NCBI GenBank assembly: GCA_018881555.1
Contig: JACAXG010000104.1
Span: 1,756,887-1,820,886, forward strand
Length of the DNA: 64,000 nucleotides
Direction: 5' to 3'
Source of the DNA: Amblyornis subalaris
Taxonomy: Eukaryota; Chordata; Aves; Passeriformes; Ptilonorhynchidae
Part shown: positions 23,592-35,800 of the stretch, piece by piece
Layout of the letters: the number at the start of each line of letters is the position of its first letter
Numbering within the stretch: the stretch's first letter is position 1
Notes under the pieces: generated by a model
Databases searched by the model: none
Told to the model about the DNA's origin: nothing
The model's input: only the letters and a program-made list of their open reading frames with translations
Position numbers and translations under genes: made by a program

Positions 23592-24593
23592 TTGATGGCC
23601 AGTGACCAAGTGGAGGTGTGGACACTGTGGTGTTCCTTAGGGTTCTTTATTGGGACCGGTACTGTTCAATATCTTTATTAATAAACATAGACAGTGGGAT
23701 TGAGTGCACTCTTAGCAAATTTGCTGATAAAACAGGTCAAGTGGTGCCATTGCTGTGCTTGAGGGAAGGGATGCCATCCAGAGGAACCACGACAGCTTTA
23801 CGAAGTGGGTCCATGTGAATCTCATGAAGTTCAGCCAGGCCAATTGCAAGGTTCTGCACCTCTGGCAACCACCACTATCACTACAGACTGGATTACAAAC
23901 GGATTGAGAACCACTCTGCCAAGAGGGATGTTGGGATACTGGTGGATGGAAAGCTAGGCATGAACGACAACGTGTGCTTGCAGCCTGGAAATTCGACCAT
24001 GTCCTGGCCTGCATCCAAAGCAGTGTGGCCAGCAGGCTGAGGGAGGTCATTCTGCCCTTCTACTTCACTCTCAGGAGACCCGACCTTGAGTACTGTGTCC
24101 AGCTCTGGCTTGCCCCGTACAAGACAGATGAGGACCTGTTAGAGTGGGTCCAGAAGAAGGCTGGAGCACCTCTCCTATGAGGACAGGCTGAGAGACTTCG
24201 GGTTGTTCAGCCTGGAGGAGAGTAGGCTCCAGGGAGACCTTATTACAGCCCTCCAGTACCTAAAAAGAGCTTATAAGAAGGATGTATAGAGATTTTTTTT
24301 TGCCAGGGCCTGTAGTTTCAGGACAAGGGTCTGCTTTAAACTGGAAGAGGGTAGATTTAGATTAGATATAAGGAACAAATGCTTTACTAGAAGGGTGGTG
24401 AAGCACTGGAACAGGTTTTCCTGAGAAGTTGTGGATGCTGCATCCCTAGAGGTGTTCAAGGCCAGGTTGCATGGGGCCTGGAGCAACCTGGTCTAGTAGA
24501 AGGTGTCCCTGCTGATGGTAGAGGGGTTGGAACTAGATCATCTTTAAGGTCCCTTCCATCTCAAACCATTCTGTGATTCTGTGACTCTATAAC
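23592..24593 (+). mobile_element. CR1 LINE fragment including part of the reverse-transcriptase region (decayed)
   Basis: About 1 kb of a CR1 element, 5'-truncated, covering the later part of the reverse-transcriptase domain through the 3' tail ('cattctgtgattctgtgac'). Family landmarks read across several shifted frames: the 'tggtgttcc' junction, the 'gggattgagtgcac' segment, and the 'tactgtgtccagctctgg' and 'cagcctggagga' segments. The catalytic FADD-type motif reads FADK at 23720-23731, so the copy is dead even apart from its stops and frameshifts. Confidence 0.88.
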
Positions 24594-26498
24594 CAGAGAA
24601 TGGGCACAGAAAACAGGATGTGGCAGACACAGCTACAGACAGTGAAAAGTAAACATTGTAAAATGCATGTGTATGTGTTTTTTGAGGTTAGAGTAGTTCA
24701 CATCTCTGCTGTTGATTCCTTAAACATCTTGATGCAGAATGAAGATGCTACAAGGAAAATTGCATTTTCGTGCTGAAAGGTTTCTTTGGGTATAATGCTT
24801 CCAAATTGAACACAGAATTGAATAAAAATGGAGTCATTCTCTTATCTTTATTCCATCACAGCATTGCTGGAGGAATTCTTTTGATTTGCAGAAAATTTTA
24901 TAGTGGAAAAATCATTTGACATTCGTAACAAGTATAGTCTCATCTTTAATGGATTGTTTAAATTTTGCAACAGGGGTGTTCTGTTTCTGAACAATAGTAG
25001 TAAATTCTTGACCTTATGTTACAGTTGCCAGTTCTTCAATAAATAAAGAACTCTTTAGTTGATGTTTCCTAACTCCAAAGAATCCTTCACAGAAAACAGT
25101 AAATATCAGTGCTGCCTTTGTGGATGAGTAGTTAAAGCACGACCAAAGGGACCCACTACCAGCACAGCAGAACCAGGGAGTGATGCCACGCCTCCAAACT
25201 TGAGCCCTGTGTTGTCGTGGCACTTGATGCACTCAATCTCTTGTCATCATCCTCGTGTTTGGAAGGAGCGTGACAGACATTTCGCACGAGTTCCACCTCC
25301 TTTGCTGTGTGCTACAGCTCTGTTTGGCTTATAGCCAAGTTTAGTTACTTTAGTTGCTGAAATTGTTTTCCTGTTCTACTTCCTAGTATTAAAGTGCTGT
25401 AAAATTAACTGGAAAACTGCTATTATGTACACTGTTTCTTTCTTTTGTCTTCACATTCTGGGTCTTTTTTGTTTGCATGTGTTTATTTTTCCCTTATTTT
25501 CTCTCCTATTGCATCTGTGAAGCTTTTGTTCTCAATTTTCATGTCATTTGACATATGAGAGAAGCCAAATAAAGTATTTCACTTTTCTNTTTCAAGTTAA
25601 AACCCAGTTTTTATGCTGAACAATAACTGTATTACAAGGAAGCCTGATGTGCCCTCAGTGCCATTACAATATGTTGAATAAAAGGTAATTTAATGGAAAC
25701 AGCAGAGTATTTGAAAGTTCACTGCATGAAAATTGGATTTTTGCCTTTTATTATTTACATTGCACCTTATTCATATCTAAGGCCACAGGGATTATCATCC
25801 TTCTTAATGGCTTTATTTAATGAAGACTTTGCATTTCACAGTATAGGCTCTAGCACAGGCTTCAGTCTGTTATCAGGATTTCAATTAACTAGCTTTAGCT
25901 TCAGTTGACCTATAAATCCGATAAATATATCTAAATAATTAATTTGCTTTCACTGACTGATAGTGGCTACTTTTAAATACAGCTGCTATGCACTTAGCTG
26001 CTGAATGGTACAACTGAGCTCATAGCTTGCTTTTAGTCTTATTAGTCTTAAAGATTACACGTGTCTATTAGAGTGACTGGCTAGGCCAGGACTGGTCTCT
26101 CAATGTAAAAGACCTTGTAGAGGAGCTGTAGGCTTAGGACTATTGCAGCTGGGATGCAAGTGCACCTTGAATTTTGGGAGGAGAGGTTAGGAACAGGTAG
26201 ATGTTATGGATCAACACATCCCTTGACTGGACTGAATCATCCTTTGATTGTGGTTATGTATATTGCAAACCAAGGGTTGGATGTAGTCGATTCCAAGGTG
26301 GAAGAGTGGTGATAAATACAGGAGACTGAATGAAATTCTGTTGCTCTTGTGTCTTCCCGTCACTTATGCAGGGTCATGCACCCATGTAACTTTGCAGTCA
26401 AGGCTAGGGGTTTTTTGGAGTTGACATTTAAATCTTCTTGCTAAGTGCCCAAAACAAATAATGATGTTAATTTTTTTGCTGCACCCTTTTGGGTATTG
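24594..26498. other. Intron, unique AT-rich DNA, nothing recognised
   Basis: No gene, RNA or transposon signature was identified between the CR1 copy and the solo LTR. One ambiguous base lies at 25589. Confidence 0.45.
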
Positions 26499-26502
26499 AG
26501 AG

Positions 26503-26989
26503 TGTTGCCTTTTAGCCACCTAAAATCAGAAGCCAGACAATGTTGAGGTGATAAAAGCAGTTACTGTTTAATGAAGGTCCTTCAGGTACATTTATGGCAA
26601 CAACGCACACAAGATGCACACCTAAAAATGCACACGTGATACACGACTTCAATGCTTTTATAACTTTAACAAATTTACATAATCCACCCCAATCCTCCAA
26701 TTAGGAGTTCAGTTAATGAAGTCATTTGTACCTCTTGGTTTGGCTTCCTACTGAAGCCCCCGCTAACTTCTAGCTCTACTTTTATTTACACTTTATGAGA
26801 CATGGGACAGTGCAATGTCCTTGGTTCCCAAAGGAGCAAGATTATGATAGGGTCTTAGGAGTGTGTTTTGTCTTTCTGACTTAACAGGGTAGGAAAAATA
26901 CTAGCTAAAAATCTATATAGTTATACAATAAAAGGCTGCAGAGCTACAAATATATGAAAAATATAAAAGCAAAAATCTCTTTGGCATCA
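26503..26989 (-). mobile_element. Solo LTR of an endogenous retrovirus, minus orientation, with 4-bp target duplication
   Basis: Read on the minus strand, the 487-bp block starts TGATGCC (26989) and ends GGCAACA (26503), imperfect terminal inverted repeats with the canonical TG...CA ends. The flanks carry the same 4 bases, AGAG, at 26499-26502 and 26990-26993, consistent with a target-site duplication. Inside, in the right order, are a TATA box (GTTATAAAA at 26664-26656), a polyadenylation signal variant ATTAAA (26582-26577) and a short terminal segment. No internal retroviral genes adjoin it, so it is a solo LTR left by recombination between two LTRs. A 4-bp duplication is usual for gammaretrovirus-like (ERV1) elements; the family is not otherwise identified. 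Confidence 0.75.
26656..26664 (-). promoter_or_regulatory. TATA box of the solo LTR
   Basis: GTTATAAAA on the minus strand, about 80 bases before the ATTAAA hexamer at 26582-26577. This is the spacing expected of an LTR core promoter and R region. Activity is unknown. Confidence 0.55.
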
Positions 26990-27208
26990 AGAGAGACTGA
27001 AATTTGATTTTAAGTGAGCCTTATAAACACACAGCCTTGAAAAGGTGTACCTCAAAAGTACAGAGATAGGGTCTAGCACTTTCAATATTTTCTCTTTTAA
27101 ATTCATTTTCTGCGCACCAAAATATCGATACCCTGAAATAAGGAATCAGCCTCGTGCCAAGCTCTGGGGACAAAACAAGTACCAAATAATTAGTTCGGTG
27201 GGACTCAC

Positions 27209-27384
27209 GAAGCATGAACATACAGCCAGCCCAGACACCCACTAAAGCTGCCACCCCTGCCCCGAGAGAGAAGAGCAGTCCGTACAGCCGAGCCGCAGGA
27301 GCAGCCGCGCCAGCCCCTCGGTGCTGCACACGGGGGTGCTCAGTGGTTCACCCAAGAGCGGCAGGGTGACATCCGGCTTGGCAG
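27209..27384 (-). other. GC-rich exon-like fragment of unknown origin
   Basis: A short GC-rich island in AT-rich intron. On the minus strand it is bounded by an acceptor-like 'gcttttccacag' before 27384 and a consensus donor GTGAGT at 27208-27203, giving a 176-bp block. One frame is open for 46 codons from the acceptor (starting AKPDVTLPLLGEP) and then stops. A second frame in the later half reads a hydrophobic, membrane-helix-like stretch (LYGLLFSLGAGVAALVGVW). No single frame stays open across the block. It could be a decayed exon or pseudogene with a frameshift, or chance in GC-rich DNA. I do not recognise the protein. Confidence 0.25.
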
Positions 27385-27385
27385 C

Positions 27386-29796
27386 TGTGGAAAAGCACGG
27401 CTGATCTGAGCTTCCTGGTCTTTTCTAAGTTATTCCTGCTGGCTTGCGTGCTGAGGAGGGAAGATTTGAGACCTTCAGGGACCTACAAGGACCAGGACAC
27501 CAGTGGCATTTAAAATGCTTCAGTTGCAATACCTAAAGCTATAAAGATATTTTCTGCTTATTAACTGAGTGTATGTACTCAAAGAGAAATGTAATATTTA
27601 TTAAATATAGTTAATTTAGACATTTTGGCATTTGGTATGCAAAGATTATGCATTTTTCCCAGGAGTTATTTTAATTATTTCAGCATGATAACTTTAATTT
27701 TAAAAGGGTTTTTCTTTGCTAAAGGGAGGGTTATATGTGCATGTATACAAGGAGAACTTTAATTAAAATTTCTGTTCTTCATTGTTTCAGGAGTTTAAAA
27801 TGCACTTTCTCCTTTGTGAGTCAAAAAGACTGCTTAAATTTGCAGGCGTCAAAGGGTTAATGTGTGAAAATGAACACATTCAAGGTTATATTGCTGACAA
27901 CTCCATTGTGTTGGCAAAGTGAAAAGATGAAACACAGCCTCAATTTACTTCTCTTGCTAAATAGTAGTGTGTTCTGTTTTGTTAGAAGAAATCATTCCAT
28001 CTCTGGAAAAGATGGAAAACATGGAAATCAGGATGCTGTCTCTGCTGACCTTAATATAATTTTATTTTTAACTATTTCTCTCCTGGACCTCCTGAAGGAC
28101 TCGAAATAGAAACAACTGTTTTTCTGAGGAAGAAATGTGATCCTCATTTCTGGTGCCTACTGCAACAGATAAAATATGGGAAGTTCTCCCAATGTTAGTC
28201 TGTACATCTGGACACTAGGAAACTGATGCTCTTAGATACATATTCCATGGGGAAATAGGATATGTTCGGGAAGTTTGCAAAATATTAATTATTTGGTACA
28301 TTTAATTTAGCCATGGTATAGGAGATTGTTGCCAGTGTTAGAGAATTGATGAATAGACTGGGGTGGGGGGGGAAGGTAAGGTAAGAGTTTGTGTCAAAGC
28401 TGTTTATTTCTTCTACGTTCCTACAAGTTCTTCTGAAAACTATGAATTTGAATGGAAAAGGAGAAACCCTAAAAAAAAATCAGGTTTTTTCCTCTTAACA
28501 GATGTTGTTGTTTATAGGACAGTTTTAGTAAAAATACAGCTGCTGTAAGTCAGTACATGTCCAGAGTAAATTCGAGCCACGGAATACAACAACCCTCCAG
28601 AGAACCCAGAAGAAGGGACCCCAAGGTAGCTTCTCTCCTTGAAACCTATGATCAAGGATGCTGTAATCATTTACTGGGAGACATTAACTTGTGCCTGCAC
28701 CGCCCTCTCCTGTTGAAATCCTCCCAGAAAAGTCAGGAGGGAATAAATGTCTCTGCTGCTGCAGCTGTCTCAGGTTTCCTTTGGTGGTCCTCTTGGTGGG
28801 GTTGTCACCTGTCCCTCTGAAAGGGTTAGGACTTGCCACCCAGAAGCTGTTTGCTGAACCAGTAGCCCTTAAATATCATGTACGTCAGCAATACAGGTCA
28901 AGGGAGCCACATGATTGGAAACTGCTCTTCTGCTAACCACCATCTGGCAAAGCAGCTCCTGTAACCACAAGAAAAGCAAATAAAGAAGAATATAAATGTT
29001 TTGAATCAGGAGTTGCATTTTCCTTCGAAGGTTGATGGCAAAGGGTCAGTCTATTAAGAAGGAAACTTTGGTCTCGCTTCAACTCACTGCCTCAGTGAAC
29101 CTTTGTTTTGTTATTTTATTTCAATATAAACTTCGCTATTTTTACCTTAAAAATAACAAATGTTACTGATAAAAAATTGTCTGCTAAGACAAACAGATTC
29201 ATCTGTAGCTAACAGGAACACTATTGCTCCTTCTGTACAAGGCACACACATCTTTCTCTTGGGTGTTTGTGATCAATCTGTTTCTCTGCTATTTGCCGGT
29301 GTAAAGGCCCTGGCTCATTTCTTTCTAGTGATTCATATTTTGATTGTCTCATTTCCTACTGAAGTGAGTAAAGTTGATTTGGGCATACACAGACTGTAAC
29401 TTCTACATATACCTCTGCTAAGCTGCAATGCATATTAATAAAATTTCTAAAATTATCTTCTACTATGAACTTATTTAATGCACTAAAGCCTTCTAAATGA
29501 GTTCAGGCTAAATGATGGAGTTATCCACATTCAGCGCTTCTTACCAGGTGCGTTTGTATGAAGGATCGGATGGAGGATGCAACATCCGCTGGCTTTTTAG
29601 CCCTGGTTGTGGGCCAGGGGACCAGGACTTCCGGGTGCGTTGAGGAACATGCACACTTGGTAGGATGAAAACAGCCCAAAGGGTCCGTAACAGGTGCCTG
29701 TAAAGAAGTACTGACACAGGGCTGATGGGCCTCCCGGGCTGTGTAGAAGAATCTGGGTCTGAATATGAGGAGTGTGTCCCTGCACGTTGCTGGTAG
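27386..29796. other. Intron, no gene seen
   Basis: AT-rich sequence with a moderately GC-richer patch near 28560-28960 that has no recognisable coding or repeat identity. Confidence 0.45.
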
Positions 29797-29885
29797 ATCA
29801 CAGAATCACAGACTGTTTGAGGTTGGCAAGGCCCTCTGGAGGGCATCTAGTCCAACGCCCTGCTCCTCTGCCACCAGCTGGCGAG
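29797..29885 (-). mobile_element. CR1 LINE 3' tail fragment, minus orientation
   Basis: Begins on the + strand with 'tcacagaatcacagac', the reverse complement of the CR1 terminal repeat, followed by 'tctagtccaacgccctgctc', typical of the CR1 3' untranslated region. Only about 90 bp remain. Confidence 0.85.
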
Positions 29886-32800
29886 GAACATGAACAGAGG
29901 TACTGAACAGCACATGAATGCAGCAGAGACTGTGCCAGGTCATGGCCATGAAGATAGCAGATTTAGACGTAAGCAGTCCTTAAAACTGTACACCTGTGTT
30001 GCATTATTAGGATCCCTCTTTGTTAAAGGATCTTTTGGCTAGTTTCTTGATTGGGTGCGTGTTTTAATGTTTATATCTGTGCTATCATCAATTGGAAGCA
30101 GAGCTGGAAAGTGCAGCCACTTCAGCCACTTAGCTGTGAGAGTCTTTCCTTCAAACTTTGGAAATTGTCACCTGTCCTGAAAATGTATAGCTTGTCTTTG
30201 CTTTGGGGCTACTGTAAGCTAATCTGAAGTATTTATAGCTATTATAGGTGTTTGACAAACACGTTCAGCCAAATAAGAGAGAAATCAGCAGAGCAGATTA
30301 ATAGCAGGGAGTCGTTTGTTTAACTTGGCAAGGCTCATCAAAGCTATCAAAGCAAGCAGTCACATTGTTGGTAGTATTGAATGGATGAATATTATAAACA
30401 AAGAGGTCACCAAGTCTTATAGCCTAGTTTTCCTCAGAAACAGAAGGGCTTGCCAAACAGCTTTAGGACTAGAATATAGGTGGTTTATGTATTCAAAGCA
30501 TATGGGGTTCATAACTACTGTTCCCTCTGGTATTGGTGAGTTTTCTCAAACTACAGGAAGGAAACAGGTCTTGAAGGAGCCCAGACATAACGTGCAACCC
30601 ATCTGTTTTTCTGAACCATTTCTCTAAATTAATTCCATTGCTTCCCAAGTAGAGTTGATAAAAGGATGTTGAAAACAAGAGTATTTCAGAACCAATTTTG
30701 AAAGGAGTTCCCAGTGGCATGTTAGAGACGCAGGTATTCTGATGACAATTCCCCATTCCCAAGTGAGGTATTCACTTAAGGCCCTAGTTCAACAGAGGCT
30801 TTAAATGCATACTTGTGTTAATCTCTGTTACAACAGTTTTGCCTGTGGTTAACTCTAGTAGTGTGTTCTCAATTAAACATGTTTCTGATGTGTCCTCTGC
30901 AGAAATAAAGGGCTGACTTGAGGTTAGAGATAATTTCCTCTGAGTAGCTACTGAACTCTGTTCAGGCTGTACCTGTCTGCATCTATTTAGCACAAGGCAA
31001 GGCAGTGACTTACGTCCTCCTATCAGGAATTGTTTAAGAAAACAGGTGAAGTCTTCCACTTGACTAATTCATAAGAGAAGAGCTGAAGGAGCTGGGCAAA
31101 AAGCAGGACTATAAAATGTACTTTTGGGATTACTGCTCTTTGTCAGCCGATGTAGGGACAATGAGCATAGCAAGTGTCACAGGCATCTTTAATTATATAT
31201 GGCCTACTTTCTGAAATATTCATAAGAAATTGAGATATGAAGTGACAGTTCTGGTTGGAAGGTATAAAGGTTATTCTTAAATATCAACAAGGTGATTTCC
31301 CCTACCAGGTTCTCCATCTAGCAAAATAACTGGATTTCTGTGTTTACAGGAAAAAAATGTCAAAACTGTTCTTTCACCCATGCCTTCCTTNCCATCCCAC
31401 AATAACGATTGGTGTAGATGTGTCTTAAAGTCCTAAGTACTGCAGGTGTGAAAAAATCCTGGCTTCTGATGAGGAGCCAGGGAGTGAAGACAGTGATTTA
31501 TAGGACAACATAAGCATTGCAGAATTCAGAAGCAAGTATACTCTTCAGTTTTAAGTCTGATGAATCCTGTGAGCCCTGCAGGACGGGTGAGCCCCATAAA
31601 CCTTATGGTTAGCAAGTTGTGTAAATTCCAGTCTGAAACAAATGTAAAAATAGAAGAACTGGTTTTAGCATTTTGTTTTTTACTGCCTGTGCTTACATTA
31701 GGATTGTGTTAGAAATAGGAACACTAAACTTTTACAGCTGGCAACAGGTGGAGGATGATGAACAGAAGGATTGTGTTCTGAATGTGCAGGGGAAAGGCAG
31801 GATGTAGATCATGGGACTTAAAGGGTCTGCTGTTTTAATGACGTAACTCCTTTAAGAGCGGCCCAGCAGCAACCCGCTATGGGCAGTCATCAGTCATTTC
31901 CNCACACTCGAGACTACCACCGGCTCGGCGTGTGTCCCTCTGCCAGCCCCTCACCGTGCTGCTGTCACACAGCNGTGCTGAAAGGGGAGGAAGGGTGGTA
32001 CCTTGGTGAACCAAACAACTGCAGTGTCATCATAGTCTGCCCATCTCTGGGGAGTGCCTTTCACTGAATTGCATTTCTCATCTCCTATGCAAGGAGGGAG
32101 CAACCTCTCTGCATTACCAGTCTGCACTGCACACTAGCTGTTCAGACATGGCAGCATTTCGTTGAACTACTGCTGCCCTGTGCCCTGCCTTCTCTGCAGG
32201 TTGCTAATGTGTTTCTCTGTCTCTGACGCTGGCTCAACTATATATGACCCTGCAGCGCTTCCTCCCTGTCTGCCCAGTTATGTTGTTCACTGCAGGTGCC
32301 CTTATTCACAGACACATTTAGCTGCAGTCATACCAAGCGTCTTTTGGCCATTTTGTATGGTATTTCNAGTCAATTCATGGTCTTTTTTAGGAAAAGATCC
32401 CAAAGTAAAACCTTGCTTTAACCAGATGACTTACTTTGAAGTTTATTTGCAGGATGCCTGGTGTTTACTAATTCTACCTAGTGGTTGCTGTTGTCTTGCC
32501 AGCAAGTACCTTGGTGCATGTGGTGCTTTGGATGGTCTTACAGATTGCTCCTTCCTCAGGAGTGAGACACCGTGACCCAGCAGGACCCTGATCACTTGTG
32601 GTGCCTCCTGCTAATTCACATGACTCTCTTAAAAGTAGGGTGAGGCATTAGAGCACTCTTGACCTGTGTTTGCCAACACTATATACATGAATGGAACCAC
32701 ATTCTCATTGCCTTCAGCCTTTTGTTATAGAAGACAACTGCAACAAAAAAGTAATTCTGGAAAGATGCACAAACCACCTGCCTCCTGGTGGCCTGATTCA

Positions 32801-35800
32801 GAAGAGGCTACAAGTCACTTACCAGCACTTTTTTATTAAATGTAAGATCAAAACTCAAAGAAAACAGAAGGAGTAGGATGAGCCCTGCTAGTGTTTATAG
32901 ATCCCTAGGATAGCATGGAAAAATCCAGTACAATATACCAAGATATGCAGGAAAGCATCTCTCCCAGCTGGGACTCCATTTCCCATGAGCATGGGAACAG
33001 AGGANGTCAGCACAACATGTGAGGGGTTTCAGTGCCAGGATGTGCTGAGCTGTGCCCTGCCCAGCACCGTCGCTCCAGCTGTGGGAATCTCGANGCTGCA
33101 AACCCCATATTTTAAAATTGTCACAAGCTGGCATTTTGTGAGGTACCTCCTCCCATGACTTGGAAGAGCAGCTGATTCCCAGCAAGACTCAGCATGTGAC
33201 TCAGCAAATTGCTGCTTTCCTACCCCTTTGCAGCCCTTGGAGGTCAAATTGCTCAACCAGACACTTCCTCCTGCACCTCCTCCCCACCTCATTTTAGGTA
33301 GGTCTTTGCTGGGAATGAGGAGCTGCAGAAGTAGCCTCAGGAAAAGAGCAATCCTGAACGTAGGTCGTGCCTGGTTGCATGGGATGTAAGCACTTGGTTG
33401 CAGCTCTTAATTATAGCCTGAATGGTGATGGGCCATAAGGGGTTTTTACTAGGCCTCTTGGGATTTTTTTCTTTTTTTAATAAAAGGGACAATAGGAAAT
33501 AATTGCCAGTAGTCTGCATCAACAAAGTCTGGAGCAGAAGATAGGGACAAGCTGCTGGATCTTGAATTTGTTCTTCATCACAGCAGCAGTCCAGGTGTCT
33601 GGTAATGGAGTAGTCAACATATTAGATATTGTCTGACCAGCAAAATGTGAAGTAATGCTGATGGTTTATCCCAAACATCATTCCTCTGNCTGCTTTTTGT
33701 GGCTTTAAGTATATGTGTGCATATATAGGGATAATATAGTTAAAAATTTTCCTAAAGGTGTGAACTCTGAGTTACCATGAAAGTTCAGCCTGAAGTGTGG
33801 CTGTTTCATTTGTACAGATACATTTAGGAGGAGGGAGGCTGATGTTATATTCAGGTAAATGGGGTGCTCTGCTGCTGTTGGTACCATGTAGTTTGACAAA
33901 GGATAAAGGGCTTTTAATTTTGTGACCATTGCCGCGCTTTGTAGACCAGTTGGGATGAGTTGTGGAGCCAGAAAAGATTGTGATCCTTCTTGTTCAGTGA
34001 TGAGTGTTTAGCATTTATGTTGGTAAGTAAATCTCTCTTATGAAAAACAAGCTTTAAAGGAAAAAGAAAGTATCTGTTTGCAGCCCCAGACCTGACAACA
34101 CTTTGGTTTTTATTATTCTTTATCTTCAGGCACCATTCTCTATAAGAGATCCCAGTTTCTCTCTCACCTGGCGACACATTACTCTGTCAGGAGTCTGTAG
34201 GATTATGTGTGTTTTAAAAAATTATGTGTATTGAAGTTTTACGGTAAAAGCATCACGTGTTATATTTTAGATGTGTCAACCAAGGGGAAGAACACTAAAA
34301 AGAAGGAAGGAAGAAAAAATTACATCAGAGCTGAATAATTTTCATACTCAATTGTTTCACAGTAAAATGTAGTGCAGCAAGTGTGCATAATTTACCTCTT
34401 CTTGTTGACTCCCTTTGCAGAACTGTATCTGAATCATTTCCTGTTAGTGAATAAAATCAAGAGGTTTTCAGGGTTGTTTAGTCTGGGCAACTGGGAGTTG
34501 GTGTAGCTAATGTGTTCCAGGAGGTTAACCACTGTGAACTCTCTCGTCTGAGCCGTTTCCCTTTTTCGGGTGGTTTTCTACCCATACAGTTCCCTTTCAG
34601 GTAGCAAGTTATCAGCTGTCTTGCACGTAATGTGAAAGAAATGAATCTGTGGCAATGTAAAATCTCAAAAACATGTATTGCCTGTCTCTGCTATAGCCAG
34701 GGAGAGGGTAAAGGAGAGAGACTCTTCCACAGCAATGATTTTTACTCCCAGAATAAAGACATTCATGCTTTATGTGCAGTAGTTTTCGAAAACCTCATTT
34801 TGTATTCACATAAAATCATGGTAACAGGCAGGGTATTTATCTGTGATTCACGTCTGTAACTCATGAGAATGTGTTTTCTCTGAGGCATTTTAATGGAAAT
34901 TTTTATTTACATATATAGAATCCAAAAATGAATAGGAATTTTAGGTGATGCTGACAATGGGGGGTAATTAAAACAGAGTGATTCTGACCTCTGTGGTGCT
35001 CTTGCTGTGGAAAACTGGGTGCAAGCAGTGTGGCTTTACGCTTGCAGAGCCATCTGGAACGGGTGATTACACAGCTTGCTTTTGGCTCCTGGTGTCAAGA
35101 TCCTCAGGTCAGAGGGTTTCTTCAACAGAGCAGTTTCTGTGGNATCAAGTCACTAATCACGAAAGGGATGCCTGCAGGCGATTGCTGCTGGCAATGCTTT
35201 CTTCAGCATTTAACCTGGGCGGTTTGGAACACCAGTGCTTCTTGTACTTTTTTTATTAGCTACATTTGTGAGCTTCTCATTGATTTCCACCCCCCTTCTT
35301 TTTTTTTTTTTTCTTTTAAGAGCGACTGATGTATTTGTAATTAATTATTTAGTGGGCATAGTATGGCATAAAAGGGAATATTTTACAGATGATTATATTT
35401 TTCTCCTTTGTGTGGCTTTTCTTCCTGCTCTCTTGTGATCTCCCCACAGCTGATCTCATGGATGATGACAGTAACAGCTAATGGGCTTCCACTCATCCAC
35501 AGTTATAGGTGTGCTACGTTTCAGTCCCTGCATGGAGAATAAATTCTCAGGTTCCTTAATGGATGTTTGGAGAGTATTTTTCATGTGTAACAGAAACATG
35601 CTAATGGATAGCAAAAGCCAATTCCATTCTTGGGTTTCAAATTAATTTGTATAAAAGCTCTGGGTTTAATTCAGTTCAGAATGTGCTCTTAAATCAGTAA
35701 TAGAGGAAGAATGGTGAATACTGGAAAGCTGATGTCCATTATATTATTATATGTTTAGAAAAGAAATGTATTCTTATTTGTCATACACTTCACATTAACA

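Noticed and set aside
24594..26498. Possible CRISPR array, operon or prokaryotic insertion anywhere in the intron
   Set aside because: No regularly spaced repeats, ribosome-binding sites or compact gene clusters; all context is vertebrate intronic DNA.
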